Positions 35,912 to 44,648 of a DNA stretch of 64,000 nt are shown in pieces (position 1 is the first letter of the stretch; every line of letters begins with the position of its first letter). The translations under genes and the position numbers were made by a program. The notes under the pieces were generated by a model that saw only the letters and a list, made by a program, of their open reading frames with translations, did no database searches and was not told the DNA's origin. The DNA is from Victivallales bacterium (GTDB lineage Bacteria > Verrucomicrobiota > Lentisphaeria > Oligosphaerales > Oligosphaeraceae), in the NCBI GenBank assembly GCA_017535315.1, contig JAFXUD010000087.1, positions 1 through 64,000 on the forward strand, read 5' to 3'.

Positions 35912-36011
35912 TATACCCGTTCGGTGATGTTTTCCCTTAATTTCTTATAATTTATACCTTATCGGGTATAAAATCAAGCCCATGTCATAAAAACACCCCC
36001 GTTCGGGTAAA
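35912..36011 (-). promoter_or_regulatory. hipB promoter with three HipB-like operators
   Basis: On the minus strand TTGATT (plus 35972-35977) and TAAATT (plus 35949-35954) are 17 bases apart. The perfect 18-base site TATACC-N6-GGTATA (35953-35970) fills that spacer. Two imperfect copies lie at 35912-35929 (TATACC-CGTTCG-GTGATG) and 35994-36011 (CACCCC-CGTTCG-GGTAAA), about 41 bases to either side. E. coli HipB recognises an 18-base TATCC-N8-GGATA site, so the layout fits autorepression. Confidence 0.65.
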
Positions 36012-36100
36012 AAAAACTGGTCCCGCCTTTTAGGGTTGGGATTATATTTTGGGAATTATATATTTGAGTTGCCTTGCAGTAGTTGTCTAGCAGACCAACT

Positions 36101-36131
36101 CTAGAATATCTAGAATATCTAGAATATCTAG
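36101..36131. repeat. three 9-base CTAGAATAT repeats
   Basis: CTAGAATAT occurs three times end to end (36101, 36110, 36119) and is followed by CTAG. It lies in the 709-base gene-free stretch between hipB and vapC. Confidence 0.85.
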
Positions 36132-36161
36132 GAAACCAAAGTATATAATTCCCCCAAAAAT

Positions 36162-36311
36162 CTTGCCTTGGAAATGTGCCACTTGCGTCGCTCCCGTCCC
36201 TCCCGTCGCTCTCGTCCCTTCAAGTGTTCTTTTTCCCATCCCCCTTCGCGCGTGCCGCCGTCGTTGTGGCATTGCAAAAGCATTGGAGAGGGGGCACGAC
36301 TGCCGACGACG
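36162..36311. repeat. 150-base direct repeat, copy A
   Basis: Begins CTTGCCTTGGAAATGTGCC, continues with a pyrimidine-rich arm (36187-36218) made of 9-base units GTCGCTCCC/GTCCCTCCC, then CAAGTGTTCTTTTTCCCATC and a segment ending TGCCGACGACG. Copy B at 36388-36538 is about 90 percent identical. No coding sequence is supported here. Confidence 0.85.
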
Positions 36312-36337
36312 TGGCCGCTAATACTCCTAATAAAAAA

Positions 36338-36371
36338 GGGACAGGAGCGACGGGAGAGACGGGAGGGACAG
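36338..36371. repeat. purine-rich 9-mer arm complementary to both flanking repeats
   Basis: GGGA followed by CAGGAGCGA, CGGGAGAGA, CGGGAGGGA and CAG. It is the near-complement of 36187-36218 in copy A and of 36413-36444 in copy B, so transcripts or single strands could fold in two alternative ways. Confidence 0.75.
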
Positions 36372-36387
36372 AGAGGACACAAAAAAA

Positions 36388-36538
36388 CTTGCCTTGGAAA
36401 TGTGCCACTTGCGTCGCTCCCGTCCCTCCCGTCCCTCCCGTCCCTTCAAGTGTTCTTTTTCCCATCCCCCCGTCGCGCGTACCGCCGTCGTTGTGGCATT
36501 GCAAAAGCATTGGGAAGTGGGTACGGCTGCCGACGACG
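36388..36538. repeat. 150-base direct repeat, copy B
   Basis: Same layout as copy A with small differences, for example an extra GTCCCTCCC in the pyrimidine arm (36413-36444). It runs directly into the palindrome CGACGAC-GAGAC-GTCGTCG (36531-36549). The remaining bases to 36617 hold small inverted repeats (for example GTTGCACAACC with GGTTGCAC) and no gene. Confidence 0.85.
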
Positions 36539-36617
36539 AGACGTCGTCGTTTACCGCTGTCGCGTTGCACAACCTACTGGTTGCACTTGCCTTTCTGATG
36601 ACGAAATGTCGTCGTTA

Positions 36618-37001
36618 TCAGTTGTTTGGCGCAAAAACCTTTGCATCCAGCGAGGCGATGCAGCCAAAATGCTTTTTGTTCGCACTGCATAATGTAAGCG
36701 AGTTTTCACAGGCAGTCGCAAACACGAGTGCATCGGCAAGCTGCATACCCGATTTCAACGCACATTCTTCGATGAAAATCGTGGCACGATGGGAAACAGC
36801 CTCGGTAATGGGCAGGACGATAAAATCCAGCTCATTCAGAAAACGCTTGATGAGCATCTGCTCTTGCTTGTTTCGCGCCCCTTGCATCAATTCCATATAG
36901 CTGACAGCGGAGATGAAACGATTGGCATCCTCGTTGATTTCCTTTGCAGCCTTCAAAGAACCACGAAGAGCCCAGATAAGAACATCGGTGTCAAATAGCA
37001 T
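36618..37001 (-). CDS. vapC: VapC-type PIN-domain ribonuclease toxin
   Basis: A 127-residue PIN-domain protein. The acidic residues are in place: LFDTDVLIW (first Asp), SYMELMQGAR (Glu) and QLADALVFATA (Asp). VapC toxins cleave tRNA or rRNA when freed from their antitoxin. Its ATG overlaps the stop codon of the antitoxin gene by one base, giving strict translational coupling. It appears complete. Confidence 0.9.
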   Translation of the reverse strand: MLFDTDVLIWALRGSLKAAKEINEDANRFISAVSYMELMQGARNKQEQMLIKRFLNELDFIVLPITEAVSHRATIFIEECALKSGMQLADALVFATACENSLTLCSANKKHFGCIASLDAKVFAPNN

Positions 37002-37246
37002 CAGAACTTCCTCTGCTTGCGGATTTGCTCGACAAAGGCCACGGGATCAGCCATGTCAGGCCGATCTGCCCAGATACCAAAAGCTGGCAGCTCTTCGACC
37101 TTGGCCCTGGAAGAGGTGGCTTCCGATAAAGGGACGATGATAGCCTTGCGACGACCGCGGTATGTCAGCATAACACGTTCATGGCGATTGATCGCAGACA
37201 TGACTTCATGCATTTTTTTCCGAAGATCAAGAACACTGGCTTCCAT
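37001..37246 (-). CDS. vapB: VapB/Phd-type antitoxin
   Basis: An 81-residue protein. Residues 1-50 (MEASVLDLRKKMHEVMSAINRHERVMLTYRGRRKAIIVPL) match the Phd/YefM DNA-binding fold; the C-terminal part (AFGIWADRPDMADPVAFVEQIRKQRKF) would wrap the toxin. The ATG at 37246 is chosen because AAGGAGG lies seven bases before it; an ATG two codons upstream is too close to that site. It neutralises the neighbouring VapC and likely represses the operon. Confidence 0.87.
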   Translation of the reverse strand: MEASVLDLRKKMHEVMSAINRHERVMLTYRGRRKAIIVPLSEATSSRAKVEELPAFGIWADRPDMADPVAFVEQIRKQRKF

Positions 37247-37264
37247 AGACATTCCTCCTTGTAA

Positions 37265-37305
37265 AGTGATCACTATTACTATACACTTCTGAAGAGTTTT
37301 GTCAA
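37265..37305 (-). promoter_or_regulatory. vapBC promoter and palindromic operator
   Basis: On the minus strand TTGACA (plus 37300-37305) and TATAGT (plus 37278-37283) are 16 bases apart. The palindrome AGTGATCACT (37265-37274) lies just downstream, between the -10 box and the ribosome-binding site, where an autoregulating antitoxin would bind. Confidence 0.65.
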
Positions 37306-37443
37306 ACACAATAGGTGACTTTAGAAAAACATGTTGATAGTAGCACTTCAAAAAAGCATCACATTAGGTTGAAATCCTATGTCATTCCGCTATGTTAATC
37401 GAAAGTTAGTCACATTTGAAACTAAATTTCGGTTAAGAGAAAG

Positions 37444-37626
37444 GTAACTATTCAGAAGGGGAGCAAATATACACCAGTTGCCAGACTTTCTGCGCTGTGC
37501 CGCTCCGCTACGCTTCGCGGCACGGCGCAAAGGAACTGGGATATCGCCTACCCGTGGGTTTCGCTCGCGCCAGAGGCGCTCGCTCCACCCACGGCTATAT
37601 TCTTGCCGCCGCTACGCGGCTTACTC
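37444..37626. repeat. multi-hairpin intergenic element, copy 1
   Basis: Begins GTAACTATTCAG and contains three stems: around CCGCTCCGCTACGCTTCGCGGC, then CCGTGGGTTTCGCTCGCGCC with its complement GGCGCTCGCTCCACCCACGG, then GCCGCCGCTACGCGGC. A related copy lies at 43709-43908. It fills the gap before the GH3 gene; the upstream part of that gap (37306-37443) holds nothing I recognise. Confidence 0.75.
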
Positions 37627-37662
37627 TACAAAATAAATACAAATTAATACTGGAGACAAACC

Positions 37663-39735
37663 ATGAAACTCCCATTTCGCGACAAAAAACTACCGATAGA
37701 GCAGCGCATTGACGATCTGCTATCACGGCTGACGTATGATGAAAAACTGGATTTCCTGAACTTCAAGACGCAGGGAATAGCCAGGCTGAAGATTCCAGCC
37801 TACTCCTGGTGGAGCGAGGCGCTTCACGGCCTGGCCAGAAGCGGAGCCGCCACGGTGTTTCCGCAGGCGATTGCCATGGCGGCGACCTTCACACCGCAAA
37901 TCGTCGAGAGGATGGGGAGAATCATCGCGGAAGAGGGACGAGCACGCCACTTCGACGCCTTGAAACACGGGCAGACGGGCACCTATTACGGCCTTTGCTA
38001 CTGCGCACCTAACGTCAACATCTTCCGCGACCCGCGCTGGGGACGTGGACACGAGACCTACGGGGAATGTCCCTTTCTGACGGGGCAATTGGGTGCCGCA
38101 TACGTCCGCGGAATACAGGGTAATAAAAACGGACGTTTACGGGCGGTCGCCGTGCCTAAGCACTATGCTGCCCATTCAGGGCCAGAAGCAGGGCGTACCT
38201 CCTTCAACTGCGTCGTATCGGAAAAGGATTTACAGGAGACCTATCTGCCTGCCTTTAAGGCGTGCGTAAAGGCAGGAGCAATGTCCATCATGCCCGCATA
38301 CACCGCCTGCAATGGCACGCCGTGCACCATAAACCGACATCTTCTTGTGGATATCCTGCGGAAACAATGGGGCTTCCAGGGCGTCGCCATGTCGGACTGC
38401 GGTGCAGGCGTGAGACTGGTCACAGGGCACAAAGCCTTCGACAACTACACAGACGCTCTGAAGTGCGCCTTCGAAAACGGTCTTGACATTGCCATGGACA
38501 ACCTTAATGAAGAGTATCGCAGGCAATTGCACGCCCTGAAGCTGTCACCTCAGTTCCTTGACGATAAACTGCGCCCCCAGTTTAGGATTCTCTTCCGCCT
38601 AGGGTTAATGGACGACGAACCAGACGACGTGCCTTCGCCAGACATCGTTGAATCGCTACAATTCCGTCGTGAAGCGCTGAATGCATCGCGGCGGAGCATT
38701 GTCCTGCTGAAAAACCAGAACGGGCTCCTGCCACTCGACAAGAAGAAGCTCAACTCGATTGCCGTGATTGGCCCAAATGCGGATAATGTCCACGCCTTGA
38801 TGGGCAACTACTATGGTCGTGCAACCCGAGTGGTGACACTGCTGCAAGGCATCCTGAACGAGGCGGATGGCGATGTTCATGTGATTTACGCCCGTGGCAG
38901 CGAACTGGTTCCAATGAAAACAGAGAATACTCCGACCATAGCAGAGGCTGTCAGCGCAGCTGAACGCGCGGATGTAACGCTGCTCTTCGTGGGGCTTTCG
39001 CCTGAATTGGAGGATGAGGAGACAACGGGCTGCTACTCCAAAAACGGGGCGGACAAGATCGACTTGGAATTGCCTGAAAACCAGTTGGAGTTGGTGAAGG
39101 CGGTTGCCGCCGTCGCCAAAAAGCTGGTCATCATCAACATGTCTGGTAGCGCCGTTCGGATTCCAGAGGAGAAAGCTGGCGCAGTCCTCCAAGTGTTTTA
39201 TCCAGGCGCGGAGGGTGGCACGGCGGTCGCAGACGTGCTGTTTGGCAAAGTGAACCCATCTGGACATCTGCCTGTGACCTTCTACAAGGACATCAAGGAC
39301 CTGCCTGATTTCAGCAACTACGACATGAAGGGGCGGACTTACCGCTATTTTTCTGGCGAGGTGCAATATCCCTTTGGATATGGTCTGAGCTATACGACGT
39401 TCAAATGCACCAAACTGTGCGGTCCAACGACCTGGAAGGCAAACCGCCGCAACACCCTCAAGGTGACCTGGAAAAACTGCGGCAAACGCTCTGGGGAAGA
39501 TGTTATCCAGGTCTATGTACGGGCTCTTGACGCCTCTGTCGGCACCCCCTTGCGCCAGCTGGTCGCGGTAAAGCGCGTCTCGCTCAAGCCTGGCGAGGAG
39601 AAGGAGTTTGCCATCGTGCTTTCCAACGAGGCCTTTGCCCTGTACGACGAAAACGGCAACCTGTTCTACGAGAAAGGCTCATGGGAGATTCTTGTCGGTA
39701 ACAAAACGCTCCATATTGCCTGCGAACTCTCGTAG
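37663..39735 (+). CDS. glycoside hydrolase family 3 enzyme (beta-glucosidase/xylosidase type)
   Basis: A 690-residue GH3 enzyme without a signal peptide. The barrel has YSWWSEALHGLAR, NVNIFRDPRWGRGHETYGECP and PKHYAAHSGPE; the nucleophile is the Asp in VAMSDCGAG (about residue 245). The second, alpha/beta domain begins near 340 (SIVLLKNQNGLLPL), and a fibronectin III-like domain ends the protein. The WWSEALHG and RDPRWGRGHE motifs are typical of the xylosidase/glucosidase branch of GH3. It probably hydrolyses short beta-linked oligosaccharides in the cytoplasm. Confidence 0.93.
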   Translation: MKLPFRDKKLPIEQRIDDLLSRLTYDEKLDFLNFKTQGIARLKIPAYSWWSEALHGLARSGAATVFPQAIAMAATFTPQIVERMGRIIAEEGRARHFDALKHGQTGTYYGLCYCAPNVNIFRDPRWGRGHETYGECPFLTGQLGAAYVRGIQGNKNGRLRAVAVPKHYAAHSGPEAGRTSFNCVVSEKDLQETYLPAFKACVKAGAMSIMPAYTACNGTPCTINRHLLVDILRKQWGFQGVAMSDCGAGVRLVTGHKAFDNYTDALKCAFENGLDIAMDNLNEEYRRQLHALKLSPQFLDDKLRPQFRILFRLGLMDDEPDDVPSPDIVESLQFRREALNASRRSIVLLKNQNGLLPLDKKKLNSIAVIGPNADNVHALMGNYYGRATRVVTLLQGILNEADGDVHVIYARGSELVPMKTENTPTIAEAVSAAERADVTLLFVGLSPELEDEETTGCYSKNGADKIDLELPENQLELVKAVAAVAKKLVIINMSGSAVRIPEEKAGAVLQVFYPGAEGGTAVADVLFGKVNPSGHLPVTFYKDIKDLPDFSNYDMKGRTYRYFSGEVQYPFGYGLSYTTFKCTKLCGPTTWKANRRNTLKVTWKNCGKRSGEDVIQVYVRALDASVGTPLRQLVAVKRVSLKPGEEKEFAIVLSNEAFALYDENGNLFYEKGSWEILVGNKTLHIACELS

Positions 39736-39796
39736 TTGAGTATGTCCTAGGACTATCGAAAAACTGTAGTCCAGCACGCACTTGTCAAAGCGTAGC

Positions 39797-41143
39797 TCAT
39801 GCGTTTTTCTTCGGGGGTCTCGCTAAGACAATGCCCGCAATCAGCGACAAAGCCAGAAGCATCGGGTAGTACATCGCGCCAAGAAGCTGAAGAGATGAGA
39901 CCTTGACGCCTGCCTCGTTGGACAGACCAACGGCGATTAGTATCTGCGCACCGTATGGAATCAGCCCCTGGACAACGCAGGACGCCGCGTCCAAAATACT
40001 TGCAATTCGCTTTGGTGAGCAGCCGTATCGGTCTGAAAGCGTCTTTGCGATAGGTCCAGCAATAACAATAGCCACCGTGTTGTTTGCTGTAAACAGATTG
40101 ACAAAGGAAACGAGGAGCATCACGCCCAGTTCGCATAGCTTTGAGTTGTGTATCGGCTTTTCCAGTACCTTCATGATATAATCAATGCCGCCGTTGTAGC
40201 GGATGACCTTCAGGAGACCGCCCGCGAGAATCGCCACAATCAGTGTCTCCGACATGCCAAGTGCCCCCTTACCGATCATGTCCATGCCGCTCCAGAAATC
40301 CAGTGAGCCATTGATGCAGCCGATGATAAACGCCAGCAGCGTACCGCTGAACAACAAAAGCATCACATTCAGCCCGCAAAGCGCACAGATGAGAATCAAA
40401 ATATACGGCAGAACAAGCAGGATATGCTTGAAGGCAATCGATTCAAGGCTGCCTTCAAACTCCCCTGGGGCCTTGTTTATCTGCGACAGATAGACGCCAA
40501 GCGTCACCAGAACCGCAGGCAACACTATCTTCAAGTTGGCAAGAAACTTGTCACGCATCTGGACACCCTGCGTGCGCGTGGCAGCAATCGTCGTGTCCGA
40601 TATCATCGAAAGATTGTCGCCGAACATCGCGCCGCCAACAACGGCACCAAGCATGATGGTCGGCTTGATGCCAAGCGGTTCGACCAGCCCGACAGCAATC
40701 GGCGTCAACGCCGCAATTGTGCCGCAACTCGTTCCAATCGCCAGTGAAATGAAGCAGGAGACAAGGAACATCCCTATTACCATCAGACTGGACGGTATAA
40801 GATTTCGTGCAATCACCACCGCCGCATCCACCGCGCCCATTCCCTTCGCAATCGTCGCAAACGCGCCCGATAGGATAAATATCAGACACATAAGCATGAT
40901 ATTCGCCTCGCCCATGCCATGCGCATAGACCTCCACCTTGTTTACGAGCTTCTCCTTGTGGTCCAAGAACATCGACACAGCAGACGCAACAAGGAACGCC
41001 AACGGCATCGGTACTTTGTAGAAGTCATGCGCCAGAAGCGACAATCCAAGGTAGAACACCATGAATACGATAAACGGAACCAACGCGCCAAAACGCGCTT
41101 CACGAACTCTCTCCGTGTTAAACGGCTGATTTTCCTGAGACAT
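39797..41143 (-). CDS. NhaC-family sodium/proton antiporter
   Basis: A 448-residue protein with 11-12 predicted membrane helices. FGDNLSMISDTTIAATRTQG is a signature of NhaC/ArsB-like antiporters, and the paired NNTVAIVIAGPIAKTLS block in the second half is also typical. It exchanges sodium for protons at the inner membrane. It lies 52 bases after the GHL10-like gene on the same strand and might be co-transcribed with it. A short stem (GGACTA...TAGTCC, about 39750-39774) separates it from the convergent GH3 gene. Confidence 0.88.
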   Translation of the reverse strand: MSQENQPFNTERVREARFGALVPFIVFMVFYLGLSLLAHDFYKVPMPLAFLVASAVSMFLDHKEKLVNKVEVYAHGMGEANIMLMCLIFILSGAFATIAKGMGAVDAAVVIARNLIPSSLMVIGMFLVSCFISLAIGTSCGTIAALTPIAVGLVEPLGIKPTIMLGAVVGGAMFGDNLSMISDTTIAATRTQGVQMRDKFLANLKIVLPAVLVTLGVYLSQINKAPGEFEGSLESIAFKHILLVLPYILILICALCGLNVMLLLFSGTLLAFIIGCINGSLDFWSGMDMIGKGALGMSETLIVAILAGGLLKVIRYNGGIDYIMKVLEKPIHNSKLCELGVMLLVSFVNLFTANNTVAIVIAGPIAKTLSDRYGCSPKRIASILDAASCVVQGLIPYGAQILIAVGLSNEAGVKVSSLQLLGAMYYPMLLALSLIAGIVLARPPKKNA

Positions 41144-41195
41144 TGTTTATTCCCTACACAATAAAACACTTACAGCTGAATAAAAAGCCCACACT

Positions 41196-43679
41196 TCATG
41201 GCGCGGCATAGCGTGTCTTTGCGAGACCGTCAAGGAATGGTTCCAAGCCGCCCCACTGGAAGAACTCAGCACCGTCGGCGCCAAGACGGTTGGCGTAGTC
41301 GATCTGGTCAACCAGCTCCTTGAGGTCTTCTATGGCACCGTGGCTGGACCTTGCGCCGATGGTAATCCAGACAGGCACTTTGGCGTTGTGTGCACGGCAG
41401 TACTCAATCTGCCGCTTGACCCAGCAGCGGTAGAGCAGCATGTCATAGATGTAGCCTGTGGGGGCGATCATATCCATCAGACCCTCCTGAAGCCATTTGC
41501 CAAAGGGCTGGTGCCCCTCGTTCCAGAGGCGGTAGCCGTTGTAGCGGTAGCCCTGCACGTAGGCAGAAAGCGTGACATCGGGGCACTCTTTCTTCAGAGC
41601 CGTGCGTATCTCCCGTATCCACTGGGTCAAGTTCTCGCTCTCCCACGCATACCAGTGGAGGTACTCCTCGGAGCCCATCTCGAACTCGCGCGGATCGACG
41701 CCGAACTGCGCCTTGTAGAGCTCCGCGCCACGGGCGCTTGGGTAGGAGGTAAGGCGCGCATAGTCCAGTTGGATGCCGTCCAGCTGGTACTTCTTCGCAA
41801 GGGTGACGATGTCGTGGACGCGGTAGGCACGCACTTCTGGCACGGCGGGATCCATCCAACCAGAAGGTTGTTTCTTGGCGTTCAGCATCGCATATTCGGG
41901 GTGGGCCGCCAAGAAGCCCATCGGCTTCTCCGCGCCTTCAGGCAGGAGGCAGACCAGTCCTGTCAGGCGAATGCCCGCCTTGCGCGTCTCATCGCGCAAG
42001 GCCTGGAAGAGGTCCCATTGATGGCTGCTGCGCATATAGGGGTTGCCGAGATCCGCATAACCGTTGCAACGGTTGCCAATACCAAAGGGCATCAGCTCCT
42101 TCAAGTGCGTCTTCTGCATACGCTCCACAATGTTCTTCACGGCGGCAAGCCCCTCCTCCTTCTCCTTGGGCACCAGCTGCGGCGGCAGGCAGACGCCCCG
42201 CGCCTCGCCAGGCTTGATGCAGAACGGCTCCTTGTCTGGCTGGAAAACAGGCTGTGCGGTGGCAGCTGTTGCAAAGCTGCCCTTAACAGAGACGCTCTTC
42301 AGACCTTCCCGCGTGGAGGCACGCAAGATCACGCGAATCTCAATCGTCGCTGGAAGCTTCTTGCCAAATCGTCCGACAAACCATCCTGTCGGAATGGAAT
42401 AGCGGTCGAACTGCGTGGTGCAAGGCAACTCATCGTTGTCACTGTGAACAGAAATGGACTGTACACGCTGAACAGGGAAGCGGTCGCCAGCGGCATCGAT
42501 CAGCTCTAGGCGAAAGGCAAACTCACCCTCTGTTTTGCCCGAACTGCGGAACTCGGCGATTTCCACCTTGAAAGTGGTCAAGTCCGCCAGCGTGAAAAGC
42601 CCAGCCTGCAAGGGTTGCGGGTTGCTTGAACGTCCTTCGCCGAAGAAGCCCGCTTCGGGGGAAATCTGCGGGTCAACCGCCTTTTGCACCGCGCTGCCGA
42701 GGTAGGTATCGCCATCCAGGATGTGGAAATATCGATGACCGCGAAAAACATACGCCCCTTTGGCAAGGTTGCAGTGGTATTCGGGATGATTGGTCGTGAA
42801 GGGAATCGGAAAGGAGACCTTCTTGAGACCGCCCTCCAGCGGGATGCTTTCATCAGACCACATAAAGACCTGCTCCATGGTGGTCATGTTGCAGAGCTGC
42901 CAGTAGCTGCTGCCTGCAGGAGAGCGTAGGATGCAGCGCATCGCGTTTCTCGAACGCCCCTCGCCCGTGGCAGGCAAGTACTTCAGGGTGTTTGGCGTAT
43001 CAAACTGCACCAGTTCCGCGCCAAGATGAAGTCCTGTGAAGAAGAAGGCGTTTCTCTGGTCGCCTGCCTTGAAGTAGTAGCTCCAGGCAGCGTCTTCGGG
43101 CACGTCGTCCAAATCTGGCTCGCCCTTGCGCTCACCTGGCTTCTCCGTAAAATCGGCATTCGGGATGGGAAGAAGATCCCCCTTGGCGTTGTAGAGGCGG
43201 AATTCGGTGAAGTCCGCCGTGCCCTGCGCCAGGTAGATGCATGCGATGACATTGAAGCCATCTGCCCCTTCTGGCATCGTGAAAGACAGTTCGAACTCCT
43301 TCCACTCGCGGCTGCCGTGGCAATAAACCATCGCACTGTAGTTCTTGATGGGAGCGCGCTTCATGTCCGATGTCAGAAAGTTGACGCCCGCTCGTGCGCC
43401 GCCTTTCGCCTCGATATTGCTCCGCACACGTACTTTCAGCGTGAAGGTACTGCCTGGCTTCGCCTCGAAAAACCGCTTGTTGCCCATGAAAATCTTTTGT
43501 GTATCCAGCGTGGTAGTAAGACGCATGAAGGCAATATTCCCCTCCGTGAGGCACTCCGCCTTGCCCATCGCCAGATTCGGCAAAGGATTCCAGGAGGGAA
43601 TGGATGGCTTTTTCGAAGGTCCCGCCACCAGGGAAAAAGCAAGGGAAAACAAAACATATGCAAAAAAACGATTCTTCAT
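41196..43679 (-). CDS. secreted GHL10-like glycoside hydrolase
   Basis: An 827-residue exported protein; the signal peptide is MKNRFFAYVLFSLAFSLVAG, so the start at 43679 is preferred to an upstream ATG at 43703. Residues about 20-480 are beta-sandwich domains of carbohydrate-binding type. The C-terminal about 330 residues are a barrel of the glycosyl-hydrolase-like 10 type: YQLDGIQLDYARLTSYPS carries the usual strand-4 Asp, then DVTLSAYVQGYRYNGYRLW, DMIAPTGYIYD and PVWITIGARSS. The substrate is not evident. A multi-hairpin element lies upstream. Confidence 0.75.
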   Translation of the reverse strand: MKNRFFAYVLFSLAFSLVAGPSKKPSIPSWNPLPNLAMGKAECLTEGNIAFMRLTTTLDTQKIFMGNKRFFEAKPGSTFTLKVRVRSNIEAKGGARAGVNFLTSDMKRAPIKNYSAMVYCHGSREWKEFELSFTMPEGADGFNVIACIYLAQGTADFTEFRLYNAKGDLLPIPNADFTEKPGERKGEPDLDDVPEDAAWSYYFKAGDQRNAFFFTGLHLGAELVQFDTPNTLKYLPATGEGRSRNAMRCILRSPAGSSYWQLCNMTTMEQVFMWSDESIPLEGGLKKVSFPIPFTTNHPEYHCNLAKGAYVFRGHRYFHILDGDTYLGSAVQKAVDPQISPEAGFFGEGRSSNPQPLQAGLFTLADLTTFKVEIAEFRSSGKTEGEFAFRLELIDAAGDRFPVQRVQSISVHSDNDELPCTTQFDRYSIPTGWFVGRFGKKLPATIEIRVILRASTREGLKSVSVKGSFATAATAQPVFQPDKEPFCIKPGEARGVCLPPQLVPKEKEEGLAAVKNIVERMQKTHLKELMPFGIGNRCNGYADLGNPYMRSSHQWDLFQALRDETRKAGIRLTGLVCLLPEGAEKPMGFLAAHPEYAMLNAKKQPSGWMDPAVPEVRAYRVHDIVTLAKKYQLDGIQLDYARLTSYPSARGAELYKAQFGVDPREFEMGSEEYLHWYAWESENLTQWIREIRTALKKECPDVTLSAYVQGYRYNGYRLWNEGHQPFGKWLQEGLMDMIAPTGYIYDMLLYRCWVKRQIEYCRAHNAKVPVWITIGARSSHGAIEDLKELVDQIDYANRLGADGAEFFQWGGLEPFLDGLAKTRYAAP

Positions 43680-43708
43680 GATTGTATTCTCCGTCGTAAT
43701 CATTGTTT

Positions 43709-43908
43709 GTAACTATTCAGCAAGGATTATATATTGGCACAGGCCGCCAGCTTTTCTGCGCCTTGCCGCTCCGCTTTGCTACGCGGCACGACGCAAAGGA
43801 ACTAGAGGGTATCGCCTGCCCGTGGGTTTCGCTCGCGCCAAAGGCGCTCACTTCACCCACGGCTAAACTCTTGTCGCCGCTTCGCGGCTTACCCCTCTGA
43901 ATAATCAC
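43709..43908. repeat. multi-hairpin intergenic element, copy 2, with terminal inverted repeats
   Basis: Begins GTAACTATTCAG (43709-43720) and ends CTGAATAATCAC (43897-43908), an imperfect terminal inverted repeat. Inside are the same stems as the copy at 37444-37626, including CCGTGGGTTTCGCTCGCGCC with GGCGCTCACTTCACCCACGG. It fills the gap between the tatC end and the GHL10-like gene. Confidence 0.8.
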
Positions 43909-43915
43909 CATTGTT

Positions 43916-44644
43916 CTAGAGATTCTGGTCGTTTGTTTTCTCCACGAATCTTGCTAGTAAGAGGCCGAGTTCGAAGAGCAGCCATGTGGGCAAACCGAGC
44001 ATGACCTGGCTGACCACGTCGGGCGGGGTCAGAATGGCGGAAAGCACCAGAATCCCCACGATGACGTAGGGGCGTTTCGCCGCCAACGAACTGGCCTTGA
44101 CAACGCCGAAACGCACAAGCAGCAGCACGAGAATCGGTGTCTGAAACATCAGGCCAAAGGCAAGCATCAGCCAGCCTGCAAGGTTCAAGAAACTGGCCAG
44201 TCCGATGATGGGCTGAAGCTCCGTGCTTGCAAAGCCCGTGGCAAACCTCATCAGCAAGGGCAGTATGAGCCAGACGCAGAAGCCTACACCCGCAAAGAAG
44301 AGCGTTGTGGAGAAGAGGATGCCCCACCCAAGCGCAAACCGCTCGTTCTTATAGAGGGCGGGCAGCAGAAAACGCCATAGCTGCCAGATGTTCCATGGAT
44401 AGGCCAGCACCAGCGACAGCACGAAGGCCAGTTTCAACTGCACCCAGAAGACCTCCATCGGCGAGAAATAGTGAAGCTTCCCCATCTCTGGGGGAAAGCA
44501 CCACTGCACCAGCAGGCGGATTGCATAGGGCACAAGGAAATACGCCAGTGGATAGAGCACCGTTGTCGCGGCAATCATCCACCAGAGCATGCGGCGCAGG
44601 GCCTCGATATGCTCAATGAGCGTGTTTTCCTTGCCGTTGTCCAT
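43916..44644 (-). CDS. tatC: Sec-independent protein translocase subunit TatC
   Basis: A 242-residue protein with six predicted membrane helices. LIEHIEALRRML at the start, YFSPMEVFWVQLKLAF and SAILTPPDVVSQVMLGLPTWLLFELG near the end are canonical TatC segments. It forms the twin-arginine receptor for folded exported proteins. The ATG at 44644 is chosen because it starts the MDNGKENTLIEHIE helix; the longer frame upstream overlaps the previous gene. It is four bases from the heparinase-like gene, which is an unusual partner. No tatA is seen in the window. Confidence 0.93.
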   Translation of the reverse strand: MDNGKENTLIEHIEALRRMLWWMIAATTVLYPLAYFLVPYAIRLLVQWCFPPEMGKLHYFSPMEVFWVQLKLAFVLSLVLAYPWNIWQLWRFLLPALYKNERFALGWGILFSTTLFFAGVGFCVWLILPLLMRFATGFASTELQPIIGLASFLNLAGWLMLAFGLMFQTPILVLLLVRFGVVKASSLAAKRPYVIVGILVLSAILTPPDVVSQVMLGLPTWLLFELGLLLARFVEKTNDQNL

Positions 44645-44648
44645 AATG

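Noticed and set aside
36168-36692. Plus-strand basic Arg/Pro/Ser-rich frames in the vapC-hipB gap
   Set aside because: They cross the 150-base direct repeats and run antisense into vapC; content is that of 9-base repeats.
37497-37712. Small protein containing GFARARGARSTHG, and a similar one at 43703-43900
   Set aside because: Both are read from the multi-hairpin element, in different frames in the two copies, so there is no selection for a protein.
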